A stretch of 64,000 nucleotides of DNA from a beta proteobacterium MWH-UniP1 (lineage in GTDB: Bacteria > Pseudomonadota > Gammaproteobacteria > Burkholderiales > Burkholderiaceae_A): the NCBI GenBank assembly GCA_036362785.1, contig CP143625.1:1799401-1863400 (forward strand), written 5' to 3'. Made by a program: the position numbers and the translations under genes. This document shows positions 1 to 10,740 of the stretch, in pieces (within the stretch, counting starts at the first letter, position 1; the number at the start of each line of letters is the position of its first letter). The notes beneath the pieces were generated by a model. That model ran no database searches. It was not told the DNA's origin and worked only from the letters and a program-made list of their open reading frames with translations.

Positions 1-2
1 AC

Positions 3-506
3 TTATTTTTTGCTGGCCTTGCTCGCGCGGCCTTTGCCGTTTGACCGGCCGTTTGATTTTGTGCTGACCTCGGCGACCAGGTCCTGAAATTCGGCCACGT
101 CTTGAAAGCTGCGATACACCGATGCAAAACGAATGTAGGCAACCTTGTCGAGTTTTTTAAGTTCGTGCATCACCAATTCGCCAATGCGCTGTGATGCCAC
201 CTCGCGCTCACCACTGGCAGCCAACTGCTCTTCCACGCGGCGAACAGCACCATCCACAATCTCGGCCGATACCGGCCGTTTGCGCAGGGCCAATAAAAAA
301 CTGGCACGAAGCTTTTTCTCATCAAATTCCAGCCGTGCGCCGTTCTTCTTCACAACATAGGGCAGCGACAACTCAATGCGCTCAACGGTTTTAAACCGGC
401 GGCTACAGGCCAGGCAACGACGGCGACGGCGAATCTCAACGCCATCTTCGGACACCCGGGTCTCCGTGACCTGAGTGTCTTCCGATCCGCAGGCAGGGCA
501 TCTCAT
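3..506 (-). CDS. nrdR: NrdR transcriptional repressor of ribonucleotide reductase genes
   Basis: A 167-residue protein with the two parts of NrdR in order: an N-terminal zinc ribbon with Cys3, Cys6, Cys31 and Cys34 around a run of arginines, then an ATP-cone domain (about residues 46-136) that senses ATP/dATP. The family binds tandem NrdR boxes at RNR promoters and represses them when dATP is high. The C-terminal tail is Lys/Ser/Gly-rich and low complexity. It is the last gene in the tyrS-ctaA-glyA-nrdR run, 44 bases after glyA; glyA-nrdR adjacency is common in betaproteobacteria. I see no strong Shine-Dalgarno sequence before the ATG. The likely target, nrdA-nrdB, is also in this window and has two candidate boxes (49235-49282). 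Confidence 0.96.
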   Translation of the reverse strand: MRCPACGSEDTQVTETRVSEDGVEIRRRRRCLACSRRFKTVERIELSLPYVVKKNGARLEFDEKKLRASFLLALRKRPVSAEIVDGAVRRVEEQLAASGEREVASQRIGELVMHELKKLDKVAYIRFASVYRSFQDVAEFQDLVAEVSTKSNGRSNGKGRASKASKK

Positions 507-550
507 GATGGCGTTGAATTTAAGGTAATAAAGAGCGTTCCGGCAGAGGC

Positions 551-1795
551 TTAACGATAGACCGGAAAGCGCGCCGTTAAGGCTTCCACCTGGCCACGCA
601 CTCGGGCAATCACAGCAGCATCTTCAGGTGCTTCGAGCACATCGGCAATCAGATTGCCGACCAGCGTCATTTCCTGCGGGCCAAAACCACGGGTGGTACA
701 GGCGGGTGTGCCCAGGCGAATACCGCTGGTCACCATGGCTTTTTCTGGGTCGTTGGGAATGGCGTTTTTGTTGACCGTGATGTGGGCCTGGCCCAAAGCC
801 GCTTCGGCAGCCTTGCCGGTAATGGATTTGGCGCGAAGATCGACCAGCATGACGTGACTTTCCGTGCGACCAGAAACAATACGCAGTCCGCGGGCCACCA
901 GGGCCTGAGACAAGGCCTGGGCGTTGTCCAAAATTTTCTGCGAATAGACTTTGAATTCAGGCTTTAATGCCTCGCCGAAGGCCACTGCTTTTGCAGCGAT
1001 CACATGCATGAGTGGGCCACCCTGCAATCCAGGGAACACCGCGCTGTTGATTGCCTTTTCGTGCTCGGCCTTCATCAAGATGATGCCGCCACGTGGGCCA
1101 CGCAGACTCTTGTGGGTGGTGGAGGTCACCACATCGGCATGCGGCACCGGATTGGGATACACACCACCGGCAATCAGGCCAGAGTAATGGGCCATGTCCA
1201 CCATGAAGATGGCGCCAATTTCCTTGGCGACTTTGGCAAAGCGGGCCCAATCTGTCTTTAAGGCATACGCCGATGCACCAGCGATGAGTAGCTTGGGCTT
1301 GTGCTCGCGGGCGAGCGCCTCCATGCGGTCATAATCAATCTCTTCCTTGGCGTTTAAACCATAGGGCACCACGTTAAACCACTTGCCCGACATATTGAGC
1401 GGCATGCCATGCGTTAGGTGGCCACCTTCGGCCAGCGATAAGCCCATGATGGTGTCGCCAGGTTTTAAAAACGCAAGAAACACCGCCTGGTTGGCCTGCG
1501 CGCCAGAGTGTGGCTGCACATTGGCGCAATCGGCACCGTAGAGTTTTTTCAATCGATCAATGGCCAACTGCTCGACGACATCGACATGTTCACAGCCGCC
1601 GTAATAGCGCTTGCCAGGATAGCCTTCGGCGTATTTGTTGGTGAGCTGCGAACCCTGGGCCGCCATCACCGCTGGGCTTGCGTAGTTTTCCGAGGCAATC
1701 AATTCAATGTGGGCTTCCTGGCGCGCATTTTCAGCGGCAATCGCAGCAGCGACATCGGGGTCGACTTGGGTAAGTGAGACTTGGCGATCAAACAT
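551..1795 (-). CDS. glyA: Serine hydroxymethyltransferase
   Basis: PLP enzyme that interconverts serine and glycine with tetrahydrofolate, the main source of one-carbon units. At 414 residues it matches the family length. The PLP-binding lysine is Lys229 in [20 protein letters not shown] and HSGAQAN are also present. The ATG at 1795 was chosen because MFDRQVSL begins the family homology and AGGAA lies 5 bases upstream. The open frame continues further upstream but only through the end of ctaA. The start overlaps the ctaA stop in ATGTTTGA (8 bases), which suggests translational coupling. No glycine riboswitch fits in the space. Confidence 0.97.
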   Translation of the reverse strand: MFDRQVSLTQVDPDVAAAIAAENARQEAHIELIASENYASPAVMAAQGSQLTNKYAEGYPGKRYYGGCEHVDVVEQLAIDRLKKLYGADCANVQPHSGAQANQAVFLAFLKPGDTIMGLSLAEGGHLTHGMPLNMSGKWFNVVPYGLNAKEEIDYDRMEALAREHKPKLLIAGASAYALKTDWARFAKVAKEIGAIFMVDMAHYSGLIAGGVYPNPVPHADVVTSTTHKSLRGPRGGIILMKAEHEKAINSAVFPGLQGGPLMHVIAAKAVAFGEALKPEFKVYSQKILDNAQALSQALVARGLRIVSGRTESHVMLVDLRAKSITGKAAEAALGQAHITVNKNAIPNDPEKAMVTSGIRLGTPACTTRGFGPQEMTLVGNLIADVLEAPEDAAVIARVRGQVEALTARFPVYR

Positions 1796-2843
1796 AAGAA
1801 TTCCTATTGGCAGATGGAGAAGCAGGTTGAGATTGGGTATCGGCGGGCGAACGCGCTGCCAGTGATTCATTGGAACGATACTGACTCACGGATAGCACGC
1901 ACCACTGGAACCAGAGCACACCGAAGATGAGATGCGCCACCAGCAGATGTACGGGCTGGGCGATTGCCGGAAAGCCCAAGTGATTCAGGGCACCACCCAG
2001 CAACATTTCAAACGTGACTAAACCCACAAGCCCATAGGCCGCCTTGCCGACAGCAGTGCCGCGCAGACGGCTCTTAAAAACTTTGTAAGTGAGAAAACCA
2101 GCCAGGGCCAAAATGACCCAAGAAAAGGAGCGGTGCACATAAAAAATTTGTGGCACTAACTGAATCCATTCATTTCGCTCCACATCGCTTGCGGTCTTGG
2201 CAATCCAATCCACGCTTTCACGAATCTGAAGCCCCAGCACAATCTGCACAATCAATGCCAGCATTGTGGCGAGCAACAAATGGCGAAACCAGTTGGGCAG
2301 CCCACCCTGAATCTGCTGGGCAAAGCGTTCACGTGCGGCACGCGTGGTGGCATAAATCAAGGCCATCTGCACAAAAAAGGCGCCTGCCATGTGCAAAGAA
2401 ATCATGACCGGCCGAAGATTGGAGGCCACGACTTTTGACCCCAGCCACCCGTTAAACGCAACGGCCAGAAGGCCCAACACCGCCACCCAAAAGACCGGCG
2501 GGTCAATCTTTCGAAAGCGGGCTGCAACAAATACAAAGCCAATGATGAGAAAACCAATGGTCACGCCGGTTAGGCGATTGATGTATTCAATCCAGGTCTT
2601 GGTGGCATCAAAGGGGGCCTTGTCATAGCCGCGATCCGCATAGATTTCACGCCAATTGGCTGGCAGCTGACTTTCGTGCGTGGGCGGAACAATCTGACCG
2701 AAACAAAGCGGCCAATCCGGGCAGCCCATGCCCGCGCCGGTGGCCCGCACCGTGCCGCCCACCAGAATTAAAAAATACACCGCGATCACGGCGATCAGGC
2801 CCACGCGCATGACGCGGCGATCTAGGCGGTTGCTTAGGCTCAT
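1788..2843 (-). CDS. ctaA: Heme A synthase family protein (CtaA/COX15-like)
   Basis: A 351-residue polytopic membrane protein with about eight hydrophobic segments. The family converts heme O to heme A for cytochrome oxidase. Visible family features are [16 protein letters not shown] near residue 40 (a C-x5-C pair in the first periplasmic loop) and histidines in [14 protein letters not shown] and VHLLVAHL. The first heme-ligand motif, normally E-Y-x-H-R, reads EYINRLTG here, so Asn replaces the usual His. No cytochrome oxidase genes are adjacent. The gene sits between tyrS (ATGA overlap) and glyA (8-base overlap). Family membership is clear; whether it makes heme A is less certain. Confidence 0.85.
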   Translation of the reverse strand: MSLSNRLDRRVMRVGLIAVIAVYFLILVGGTVRATGAGMGCPDWPLCFGQIVPPTHESQLPANWREIYADRGYDKAPFDATKTWIEYINRLTGVTIGFLIIGFVFVAARFRKIDPPVFWVAVLGLLAVAFNGWLGSKVVASNLRPVMISLHMAGAFFVQMALIYATTRAARERFAQQIQGGLPNWFRHLLLATMLALIVQIVLGLQIRESVDWIAKTASDVERNEWIQLVPQIFYVHRSFSWVILALAGFLTYKVFKSRLRGTAVGKAAYGLVGLVTFEMLLGGALNHLGFPAIAQPVHLLVAHLIFGVLWFQWCVLSVSQYRSNESLAARSPADTQSQPASPSANRNSYV

Positions 2844-4105
2844 GTAATGGTCACCCGCGCAAATTTTCGCTTGCCAACCTGCAACACATAAGTTCCTGCG
2901 GCCAGTCGCAGATTGCGATCCGCAACTTTTTCGCCGTCTATTCGAACACCACCCTGCTCGATATTTCGAATCGCCTCGGATGTGGATGGGGCAAGCGCCG
3001 CCTGCTTTAACGCCGCCACAATGCCCACGGGTGCACCCGATAGCGAGACCTGGGCAATGTCATCAGGAATAGCGCCCTGCTTAAAGCGGGCCTCGAAGTC
3101 TTCTAATGCCTGATGGGCGGCCGACTGACTATGAAAACGGGCAACGATCTCCATGGCCAGATCCACTTTCACATCGCGCGGATTTCGACCGGCCTGGACT
3201 TCGGCCTTGAGTGCAGCAATCTGCGACAGGGGCCGAAACGACAGCAGCTCAAAGTACTGCCACATGAGCTCGTCTGAAATCGACATCAGCTTGCCGAAAA
3301 TCTCGGAGGGCTTTTCTGAGATACCGACATAGTTGCCCTTACTCTTCGACATCTTCTCAACGCCGTCTAGGCCAACCAACAGCGGCATGGTCAGAATGCA
3401 CTGCGGCTCCTGGCCATATTCACGCTGAAGTTCGCGGCCCACGAGCAGATTGAACTTTTGATCGGTGCCGCCAAGCTCTAGGTCAGATTTCAGCGCGACC
3501 GAGTCGTAGCCCTGGACCAAGGGGTAAAGAAATTCATGGACCGAGATCGGAACGCCGCCCTTGTAGCGCTTGGTGAAATCGTCGCGCTCTAACATGCGGG
3601 CCACGGTGTAGCGGGCCGCCAGTTGAATCATGCCCCGTGCCCCCAGAGCATCGCACCACTCCGAATTTCGGCGGATCTCTGTTTTGTCTGGGTCCAACAC
3701 CATGGAGGCCTGATTGAAGTAAGTCTGGGCGTTTGCCGTGATTTCCTCGGCGGTCAACGGTGGCCTGGTGGCGTTGCGGCCGGTGGGGTCCCCAATCAAT
3801 GCCGTGAAATCCCCCACCAGAAAGATCACGGTGTGGCCAAGATCTTGCAGCTGACGCAATTTATTCAGCACCACCGTGTGGCCTAAATGCAGATCGGGGG
3901 CCGTTGGGTCTAGCCCCAGCTTGATTCTTAAGGGCGTACCGGTCTTTTCGCTTCGGGCCAGTTTTGCTGCGAACTCGTCCGCAACAAGCAACTCCTCACA
4001 GCCGCGAGCAACCACGGCCATCGCCTGCTGAACCGACTCGGACAGGGGCAAGGCAGGGGCATTCGCCGATGGGGCAGCAGTAGCTGATAAAGAGGCTTGA
4101 TTCAC
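2840..4105 (-). CDS. tyrS: Tyrosyl-tRNA synthetase
   Basis: Class I aminoacyl-tRNA synthetase charging tRNA-Tyr. The HIGH-type motif is HLGHTVV in [15 protein letters not shown], the KMSKS loop is KMSKSKGN, and an S4 RNA-binding domain forms the last 60 or so residues. No ATG lies at the expected N-terminus. GTG at 4105 (421 residues) or GTG at 4117 (425 residues) fits the family length, and neither has a strong ribosome-binding site, so the start is approximate. The frame stays open to 4414, but that part is antisense to the M23 peptidase gene and resembles nothing. The stop overlaps the ctaA start as ATGA. Confidence 0.95.
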   Translation of the reverse strand: MNQASLSATAAPSANAPALPLSESVQQAMAVVARGCEELLVADEFAAKLARSEKTGTPLRIKLGLDPTAPDLHLGHTVVLNKLRQLQDLGHTVIFLVGDFTALIGDPTGRNATRPPLTAEEITANAQTYFNQASMVLDPDKTEIRRNSEWCDALGARGMIQLAARYTVARMLERDDFTKRYKGGVPISVHEFLYPLVQGYDSVALKSDLELGGTDQKFNLLVGRELQREYGQEPQCILTMPLLVGLDGVEKMSKSKGNYVGISEKPSEIFGKLMSISDELMWQYFELLSFRPLSQIAALKAEVQAGRNPRDVKVDLAMEIVARFHSQSAAHQALEDFEARFKQGAIPDDIAQVSLSGAPVGIVAALKQAALAPSTSEAIRNIEQGGVRIDGEKVADRNLRLAAGTYVLQVGKRKFARVTIT

Positions 4106-4169
4106 AAGGTGGCTCACAAAAGGCTGGACAGGACGGGCAAGACGGTAAGAGGCTAGAATTTTAGCCCTT

Positions 4170-5483
4170 ATGCCGCGCTTCTCCATTCCAAGGCCCGAGC
4201 GCCTGTGGACAATTCTTCCCGGTGTCTTCGGCATCTTCATGACGTTTACGACCACCCTAGGGCTGTCGGGCCTCTCCGAGGCAGAGTCACGCATGTTGTC
4301 GGCCCAGGTCAGCCAGGAATTGCAGCCCCAGGGGCTTGCGGCCCAGGTGTCAGCGCTGTCGGTCCACGGCCTGGAACTCACCCGCGAAGACGAAGTCCGC
4401 AAGGGGGACAGCATCGATTCCCTGCTCGAGCGGCTAGGTGTTCAAGACCCGGCAGCAAAGAACTATCTCAACAAAGACACCAGAACCAAGGCGGTTTTAC
4501 GCAGCAATGTGGGCCAGAGCGCCCTGGTGCGGACCGACTTAGATGGCAAGCTGTTGCGGCTGCAACTGCTCAATCGGCTGGATGCCTGGATCGTGGAGCG
4601 CACTGGCGAAGGCCAGTATGTCACCCGAAGCGCCCGGCTGGGGGCCGAAAACCGCATTGAACATCGCTCGGTGCAGGTCGGCCGGTCCTTCTTCGGTGCC
4701 ATGGACGAGGCTGGCGTACCCGACGCCATCACCGAACAGGTGGTGACCCTCTTCGAATCCGATTTGGACTTTCGGCGCCAGGTCAATCCGGGTGACATTG
4801 TTCGCGTGATCTATGAAAACCAACTGGTGGGCGGGCGGGACATTGGGGCCTATAAGCTCATTGCAGTCCGGTTTGAAGCGGGTACCAAGACTTACGAGGC
4901 GCTTTATTTCGAAAATCCCACTACAGGCAAGGGCAACTATTACGACGCGCAAGGCCAATCTGTACGCCGGGGTTTTCTAGCCGCGCCTCTGCGCTACACG
5001 CGGATGTCATCGGGTTATACGACCTATCGGCTCCATCCATTATTTGGCGACCCAAGGGCCCACCGTGGCGTGGACTATGCGGCACCCCATGGCACACCCG
5101 TGCGGGCCGTGGCCGATGGCGTGGTGATCCTTCGAGGGTGGAGCACGGGTTATGGCAACACCGTGGAAATCAAACACAACGAACGTTATTCCACGCTGTA
5201 TGCCCACTTAAGCAGCTTTTCACCCGCCGTTGCCAAAGGCAAAAACGTTCAGATGGGGGACGTGATTGGCTATGTCGGCACCACGGGCTGGGCAACGGGG
5301 CCACACCTGCACTATGAATTTAAAGTCAATGGCCGACACATGGACCCAAGCCGCATTCTGGCAGAGAACCCACAGGTGCCAACGCTCAAGGGTGACGAAC
5401 TCAAACAATTCGCGGTGGTTGCCGCAGATTTGCGCAATCGCTTAACGCTACTGGACAGCGTTAACACCGCGAAAACACAGTAG
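4170..5483 (+). CDS. M23 family murein endopeptidase, membrane anchored (MepM-like)
   Basis: A 437-residue protein with an N-terminal hydrophobic segment (about residues 13-35, signal anchor), a middle region resembling the LysM/OapA-type domains of MepM/NlpD relatives, and a C-terminal M23 metallopeptidase. Zinc ligands are visible as His298-x3-Asp302 (HRGVD) and His379-x-His381 (GPHLHYE). MepM-type enzymes cut peptidoglycan cross-links so that new strands can be inserted. It is divergent from tyrS, with TAGAAT at 4153-4158 as a possible -10. It is followed 33 bases later by anmK, so the pair may form a peptidoglycan-metabolism operon. Confidence 0.92.
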   Translation: MPRFSIPRPERLWTILPGVFGIFMTFTTTLGLSGLSEAESRMLSAQVSQELQPQGLAAQVSALSVHGLELTREDEVRKGDSIDSLLERLGVQDPAAKNYLNKDTRTKAVLRSNVGQSALVRTDLDGKLLRLQLLNRLDAWIVERTGEGQYVTRSARLGAENRIEHRSVQVGRSFFGAMDEAGVPDAITEQVVTLFESDLDFRRQVNPGDIVRVIYENQLVGGRDIGAYKLIAVRFEAGTKTYEALYFENPTTGKGNYYDAQGQSVRRGFLAAPLRYTRMSSGYTTYRLHPLFGDPRAHRGVDYAAPHGTPVRAVADGVVILRGWSTGYGNTVEIKHNERYSTLYAHLSSFSPAVAKGKNVQMGDVIGYVGTTGWATGPHLHYEFKVNGRHMDPSRILAENPQVPTLKGDELKQFAVVAADLRNRLTLLDSVNTAKTQ

Positions 5484-5516
5484 TCGACACGATCTCTTGC
5501 CATTAGCACCCCCGCC

Positions 5517-6695
5517 ATGACCGCCCCCAGCAAACCACAGGCCCAGCATTTCATTGGGGTGATGACGGGCACGAGCCTAGACGCCATTGATGTGGCGATC
5601 ATTCGCATGGCCGATGAAGTCACACTCGGTCACGTCACGCCAAGCATCCGTCTGATCGGCCTCTACAGCAGGCCACTTGATGGCCCACTGGCCGAAGCGA
5701 TGCTAGAACTACAAATAAGCGGAGCCGATGAATTACACCGGGCGGCGCTCGTTGCCAATGCCCTGGCCGATGCGATTGGCCGCACCATCTTAGAGGCCAT
5801 TAGTCTTCATGGTCTGCGCAGCCAAGACATCGTGGCCGCAGGCGTACACGGCCAGACCATTCGTCACCAGCCCCAGCTGGGGTACACGATTCAGCTCAAT
5901 GCCCCAGCCCGCATTGCAGAGACCACCGGTATCACCGTGGTCTCTGATTTTCGTAGCCGTGATATTGCAGCAGGCGGGCAAGGAGCGCCGCTGGTGCCCG
6001 CCTTTCATCAGGCTATTTTTGGCCACGAGCAGAATATTCGGGCAGTACTGAATATTGGCGGTATCGCCAACGTCACAGTATTGAACGACACCCTGATCGG
6101 GTTTGATACAGGCCCCGGCAATATGCTGCTCAATCACTGGGCCCAGCGACACCTTGGTCAACCGTTTGACAACCAAGGCGCCTGGGCCGCATCGGGCCAT
6201 GTCGATCACGAATTGCTAACAGCGATGTTGGCCGATCCGTTTTTTAGCGCCCCACCGCCTAAGAGTACGGGCCGAGATCATTTCGGGGCCCACTGGCTGA
6301 ATGCCTTTCTGAAGCAGCCTGCATGGGCAAGATTGGCGAGCAAAGACATTCAGGCAACGCTCACACAACTCACCGCCCAAACCATTGCTGATGCACTGAG
6401 CAAAAGCCTGGCCCAATCGCTGGGCCAACACAGTGGTCCGCAAAGAATTCTGGTCTGTGGTGGTGGAGTACACAACACCGAACTGATGCGCCGGCTTAGC
6501 GCGGCATTCAATACCGATCACAGCCAAGAATTTTTACTCGACTCGACTCAGGCCGCAGGATGGCCCCCGCAGGCCATTGAGGCCGCTGCATTTGCATGGC
6601 TTGCGGCACAGACCATGGCGGGACTGCCTGGCAACTGCCCCAACGTCACGGGGGCACTTGGCCCACGAATCTTGGGGGCGATTACGCCGGCTTAA
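5517..6695 (+). CDS. anmK: Anhydro-N-acetylmuramic acid kinase
   Basis: A 392-residue ASKHA-fold kinase that phosphorylates 1,6-anhydroMurNAc from peptidoglycan turnover, giving MurNAc-6-phosphate. Family motifs are GVMTGTSLDAIDVAI at the N-terminus, GVHGQTIRH, QGAPLVPAFH, NIGGIANVT and GFDTGPGNML. Length is usual for AnmK. It follows the M23 endopeptidase; ampD and mpl, which serve the same recycling pathway, are elsewhere in the window. Its stop overlaps the convergent glcF stop by 4 bases. Confidence 0.96.
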   Translation: MTAPSKPQAQHFIGVMTGTSLDAIDVAIIRMADEVTLGHVTPSIRLIGLYSRPLDGPLAEAMLELQISGADELHRAALVANALADAIGRTILEAISLHGLRSQDIVAAGVHGQTIRHQPQLGYTIQLNAPARIAETTGITVVSDFRSRDIAAGGQGAPLVPAFHQAIFGHEQNIRAVLNIGGIANVTVLNDTLIGFDTGPGNMLLNHWAQRHLGQPFDNQGAWAASGHVDHELLTAMLADPFFSAPPPKSTGRDHFGAHWLNAFLKQPAWARLASKDIQATLTQLTAQTIADALSKSLAQSLGQHSGPQRILVCGGGVHNTELMRRLSAAFNTDHSQEFLLDSTQAAGWPPQAIEAAAFAWLAAQTMAGLPGNCPNVTGALGPRILGAITPA

Positions 6696-7942
6696 TGGCT
6701 TTGGCCAAGACGTTCATCCACCCACTCAAGCCAATGCCGAACGGGCACATCGGTGCCAGACTGAATGTGGGTAATGCAGCCCACGTTGGCCGACAAAATC
6801 ACCTGTGGCTGATGGGCATTGAGCGCCGACACTTTGCGTTGCTTGAGCTCGCCCGAGAGTTCGGGCTGCAATACCGAATACGTTCCGGCAGAACCACAAC
6901 ACAAATGGCTATCGGCCACCGGCACCAATGTGGCGCCACAGGCGGCTAACAAACGCTCCACCACACCGCGAATTTTCTGGCCGTGTTGCAATGTGCAAGG
7001 GGGATGAAAGGCCACCCGGTCCCCCAATGTCTTGCGTGACCCAGAATTAGTTTGAAGTTGTGACTGCAGCTCTGGAATCAGCGCTTCCAACAACTCGATG
7101 GGGTCTTTCGCAATCGCACTGATACGCGCGGCCTTTTCTGCATAGGCGGCATCATCAGCAAACAAATGGCCATAGTCCTTCACCATAACGCCACAGCCAC
7201 TGGCATTGGCAACAATGGCTTCCACCTTGCCCTGCGACACCAGCGGCCACCAGGCATCAATGTTTTTGCGGGCATCGGCAAGGCCGCCTTGGGCGTCAGC
7301 CATATGATGCTTCAAAGCACCGCAACAGCCTGAACCATCAATCACCAGCGACTGAATCAGCAGTGCATCCAAAACGCGACGTGTGGCGGCATCAATACCA
7401 GGCAGCATGGCGGGCTGTACACAGCCCTTGAGCAGAATCACCTGGCGGACATGGGACCGCGTGGGAATGGGGCCCGGTGCGCGATAGGCAGGCACTTTGG
7501 CCTTCACCGATGCGGGCAAGATGCCACGCACCGATTGGCCAAGACGCATGGCAGGCGCAAACCAAGATGAGGTGAGCCCCGCCTTTAGTAAGTTGCGCAT
7601 AAAACGTTCGCCCGCAGGGCGGGCCACGCGCTCTTCCACCATCTCTCGGCCAACATCCACGAGCTTGCCGTATTCCACGCCCGATGGACAGGTGGTCTCA
7701 CAATTTCGACAGGTCAGACAGCGGTCCAGATGGATCTGGGTCTCGCGTGTGACATCCGCGCCCTCGACCATCTGCTTGATCATGTAGATGCGGCCACGCG
7801 GGCCGTCTAACTCATCACCTAGCACCTGATACGTGGGACAAGTCGCGGTACAGAATCCGCAATGAACACAGCGACGCAGAATTTCTTCGACAATTCGGCC
7901 CTTGGCCGTGCCGGCATAACGTGGGGCAAGTGTGGTTTCCAT
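6692..7942 (-). CDS. glcF: Glycolate oxidase iron-sulfur subunit
   Basis: A 416-residue subunit with two 4Fe-4S ferredoxin-type clusters, CVHCGFCTATCP near residue 25 and CLTCRNCETTCP near residue 75, followed by two CCG domains (CCGALKHH and CCGSAGTYS). It passes electrons from the GlcD/GlcE flavoproteins to the membrane during oxidation of glycolate to glyoxylate. Third gene of glcD-glcE-glcF, 50 bases after glcE. The 3' end overlaps anmK. Confidence 0.95.
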   Translation of the reverse strand: METTLAPRYAGTAKGRIVEEILRRCVHCGFCTATCPTYQVLGDELDGPRGRIYMIKQMVEGADVTRETQIHLDRCLTCRNCETTCPSGVEYGKLVDVGREMVEERVARPAGERFMRNLLKAGLTSSWFAPAMRLGQSVRGILPASVKAKVPAYRAPGPIPTRSHVRQVILLKGCVQPAMLPGIDAATRRVLDALLIQSLVIDGSGCCGALKHHMADAQGGLADARKNIDAWWPLVSQGKVEAIVANASGCGVMVKDYGHLFADDAAYAEKAARISAIAKDPIELLEALIPELQSQLQTNSGSRKTLGDRVAFHPPCTLQHGQKIRGVVERLLAACGATLVPVADSHLCCGSAGTYSVLQPELSGELKQRKVSALNAHQPQVILSANVGCITHIQSGTDVPVRHWLEWVDERLGQSH

Positions 7943-7992
7943 TCGAAATCAGATCGTCGCGTTGGTGGGGTGCGGTAGCGTGACCAACTGCA

Positions 7993-9117
7993 TCACAGGC
8001 CGGAATACAGCCGTCCGGGATTAAAAATGCCGTGGCTGTCGAGTTCTTGTTTGAGCCGCTGATGAATCTTCATGAGTGCGGGCGAGACCTGGGTAAACGC
8101 TCCAATCTCAGCACGGGCCGAGTCGCTGGCGGCACGAAACAAGGTGGCATGGCCACCGTGTTGGCGGGCCAGGGCCCTGATGCGCTCTGCGGACGCATTG
8201 GTGTTCAGCCAACGCAATGCGCCACCCCACTCGATCCACTGTGGTGCATCGAGCTCTGCCAGGTGCGGGGTGGTCGACGGCAAGGACAGCCGCCAGAGAT
8301 GCTCCCCCGATCCCGATGATCCGGCCGAAAAAAACCCATGATCATGATCACGAAGGGCGCGCCAAAATGCATCTGCCTGCGCTTGAGGCACCACTTGGCC
8401 GCCAAGTTTTTCAATTGCGCTATTCACTGCGGCGACAGCGCCGGCCAGGCGGACCATCAAGACACCGTCATGCCAGCTCGTGGCCGAGATCGGCAGGGGT
8501 TGGCCGCCCCAGGCATTGACCCACTCAATCGACTGGGCCGCCGACACTTCAAATGAGATGGTCGCCTGGGCAGGCGGTAGCGGCAAGACCTTGATGGAAA
8601 CATCGACAATCAAACCGAGGGTGCCCATGGCACCAGTGTGTAGACGCGATAAGTCATAGCCCGCCACGTTTTTCATGACGGTGCCGCCATAACGCATGGG
8701 CGTGGCCTGTTCATCTAAGACGGTCATGCCCAACACAAAATCTTTCACGGCACCTGCCGACATACGGCGTGGGCCCGACAGCCCCGTGGCCATCATGCCG
8801 CCCACTGTGCCCTTGCCGTCAAACCGCGGTGGTTCAAAGGCCAGCATCTGTTGAGACGCGGCCAGGACCGATTCCAGTTCAACAATGGGGGTGCCCGACT
8901 TCACCACGACCACCAACTCGGTTGGGTCGTAATCCACCACACCCGAATGATCCACAGTCGATAAGACCGTGGCCGAATCTAAAGGCGGTTGGCCATAAAA
9001 ATCTTTACTGCCATGGCCACGAATTGCCAAGGCGGTTTTGTTGGCGCGGGCTTGATGAATCAGATCGGCAGCCTTGGCCAGCCAATCCGCGCTTTGCGCT
9101 TGTGTTGTTGTGCTCAT
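7993..9117 (-). CDS. glcE: Glycolate oxidase FAD-binding subunit GlcE
   Basis: A 374-residue FAD-linked oxidase with the PCMH-type FAD domain: the run from LAIRGHGSKDFYG to GTVGGMMATGLSGPRR and the conserved MKNVAGYDLSRLHTGAMGTLG. GlcE is the second flavoprotein of the glycolate dehydrogenase complex and is shorter than GlcD. It starts 9 bases after the glcD stop, consistent with co-translation. Confidence 0.95.
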   Translation of the reverse strand: MSTTTQAQSADWLAKAADLIHQARANKTALAIRGHGSKDFYGQPPLDSATVLSTVDHSGVVDYDPTELVVVVKSGTPIVELESVLAASQQMLAFEPPRFDGKGTVGGMMATGLSGPRRMSAGAVKDFVLGMTVLDEQATPMRYGGTVMKNVAGYDLSRLHTGAMGTLGLIVDVSIKVLPLPPAQATISFEVSAAQSIEWVNAWGGQPLPISATSWHDGVLMVRLAGAVAAVNSAIEKLGGQVVPQAQADAFWRALRDHDHGFFSAGSSGSGEHLWRLSLPSTTPHLAELDAPQWIEWGGALRWLNTNASAERIRALARQHGGHATLFRAASDSARAEIGAFTQVSPALMKIHQRLKQELDSHGIFNPGRLYSGL

Positions 9118-9126
9118 GATTGGCTG

Positions 9127-10650
9127 CTAGAAACGCGGAAGTTCGGGAAACTTTAATGCGCCACGGTGGACATGCATCTTTCCGTATTCCGCACAACGCG
9201 AGAGGGTTGGAATGGCCTTGCCAGGGTTTAACAAGCCCACCGGATCAAAGGCCCGCTTCACTGCAAAAAAGCTCATGCGTTCTTCAGGCGAAAACTGCAC
9301 GCACATGCTGTTGATTTTTTCTATGCCCACGCCGTGCTCTCCGGTGACCGTGCCACCGAATTCCACGCAGAGTTCCAAAATCTCGGCGCCAAATAACTCG
9401 GCCCGATGGAATTCGCCAGGATTGGCCGCATCAAACAAAATCAGCGGATGCAGATTGCCATCACCGGCGTGAAAGACATTCATGCAGCCCAGGCCATACT
9501 TCAGTTCCATTTCGGCAATCCGACGCAGCATCTCGCCAAGGCGGCGCCGCGGGATGGTGCCATCCATACAGTAATAGTCCGCTGCTACTCGACCGGCCGC
9601 AGGGAACGCATTCTTTCTGCCGGACCAGAAACGCAGGCGCTGCTCTTCAGACTCCGAGACTTTCAAATCGGTGGCGCCACTGCTTGAAAGCACCGCCTTC
9701 ATGCGGCCGATCTCTTCTTCAACCTCTTCGGGTGTGCCATCGGATTCACACAACAAAATCGCCTGAGCATTTAAGTCATAGCCAGCGTGTACAAATTCTT
9801 CAACCGCACGCGTGGTTTTCTGGTCCATCATCTCCAGGCCCGCAGGAATAATGCCAGCGGCGATCAGGTTGGCCACGGCATTGCCCGATTTCTCAACATC
9901 ATCAAATGAGGCCATGATCACGCGGGCCAGCTGTGGCTTGGGCACCAGTTTGACCGTGACTTCTGTGACCACCGCCAACATGCCCTCGGAGCCGACCACC
10001 ACGGACAAAAGATCCAAGCCCGGGCTGTCGAGCGCTTCAGAACCAAGCTCGATGACATCGCCTTCGATCGTGATGCCACGAACACGCAGCACGTTATGGA
10101 CGGTCAGACCGTATTTCAGGCAATGCACACCACCAGAGTTTTCAGCCACATTGCCACCAATCGAGCAGGCAATCTGCGACGACGGATCTGGTGCGTAATA
10201 CAAGTTAAATGGCGCGGCAGCCTCGGAAATGGCCAGATTGCGCACACCGGGTTGAACACGTGCTGTGCGGGCTACCGGGTCAACCGACAAAATATTTTTG
10301 AATTTCGCGAGTGACAACACCAAGCCACCGCGGTGTGGCGTCGCGCCGCCTGACAATCCTGTGCCCGCACCACGGGCCACCACGGGCACATCTAACCGAT
10401 GGGCAATTTTTAAAATCTGAATGACCTGAGACTCCTCAGTGGGCAACACCACTGCCGCAGGCACCTGCCGGTAGCCGGCCAGGCCGTCACATTCATATGG
10501 CCGCAAGGCCTCGGGCGTTGAGAGCAGACTTTTCTCAGGCAGCACCCCAGCCAACTCGAGAATCAGGGCGTCACGTTTGGACGCATCCATGGGTTGCGTG
10601 AAATCCGAGAAACGAAGTTCACCCAGGTGAAGCTCGCGCGGCGCATTCAT
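9127..10650 (-). CDS. glcD: Glycolate oxidase catalytic subunit GlcD (FAD-linked)
   Basis: A 507-residue FAD-linked oxidase. The FAD domain has VPVVARGAGTGLSGGATP and GGNVAENSGGVHCLKYG; the C-terminal cap has FHAGDGNLHP and GEHGVGIEK, as in GlcD and D-lactate dehydrogenases. It oxidises glycolate to glyoxylate. The ATG at 10650 was chosen because MNAPRELHLG begins the family homology; the frame is open upstream but that part is antisense to the adenosyltransferase gene. First gene of glcDEF and divergent from the adenosyltransferase, with about 90 bases between starts. No adjacent glcC regulator is visible. Confidence 0.95.
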   Translation of the reverse strand: MNAPRELHLGELRFSDFTQPMDASKRDALILELAGVLPEKSLLSTPEALRPYECDGLAGYRQVPAAVVLPTEESQVIQILKIAHRLDVPVVARGAGTGLSGGATPHRGGLVLSLAKFKNILSVDPVARTARVQPGVRNLAISEAAAPFNLYYAPDPSSQIACSIGGNVAENSGGVHCLKYGLTVHNVLRVRGITIEGDVIELGSEALDSPGLDLLSVVVGSEGMLAVVTEVTVKLVPKPQLARVIMASFDDVEKSGNAVANLIAAGIIPAGLEMMDQKTTRAVEEFVHAGYDLNAQAILLCESDGTPEEVEEEIGRMKAVLSSSGATDLKVSESEEQRLRFWSGRKNAFPAAGRVAADYYCMDGTIPRRRLGEMLRRIAEMELKYGLGCMNVFHAGDGNLHPLILFDAANPGEFHRAELFGAEILELCVEFGGTVTGEHGVGIEKINSMCVQFSPEERMSFFAVKRAFDPVGLLNPGKAIPTLSRCAEYGKMHVHRGALKFPELPRF

Positions 10651-10740
10651 TGGTGTGGCCTTTATGGTTGGACTTAGCGAATAGAATGACGATTTTAGAG
10701 GAAAGACTTGGCCCAAAACGCCAAGAACCATTTGATTCTC

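Noticed and set aside
1796-1870. Glycine riboswitch or longer N-terminus for glyA
   Set aside because: The region is the ctaA 3' end, with only an 8-base overlap to the glyA start; there is no room for a riboswitch, and the family starts at MFDRQV.
4106-4414. N-terminal extension of TyrS
   Set aside because: It is antisense to the M23 peptidase and lacks homology to TyrS; the family start lies near 4105-4117.
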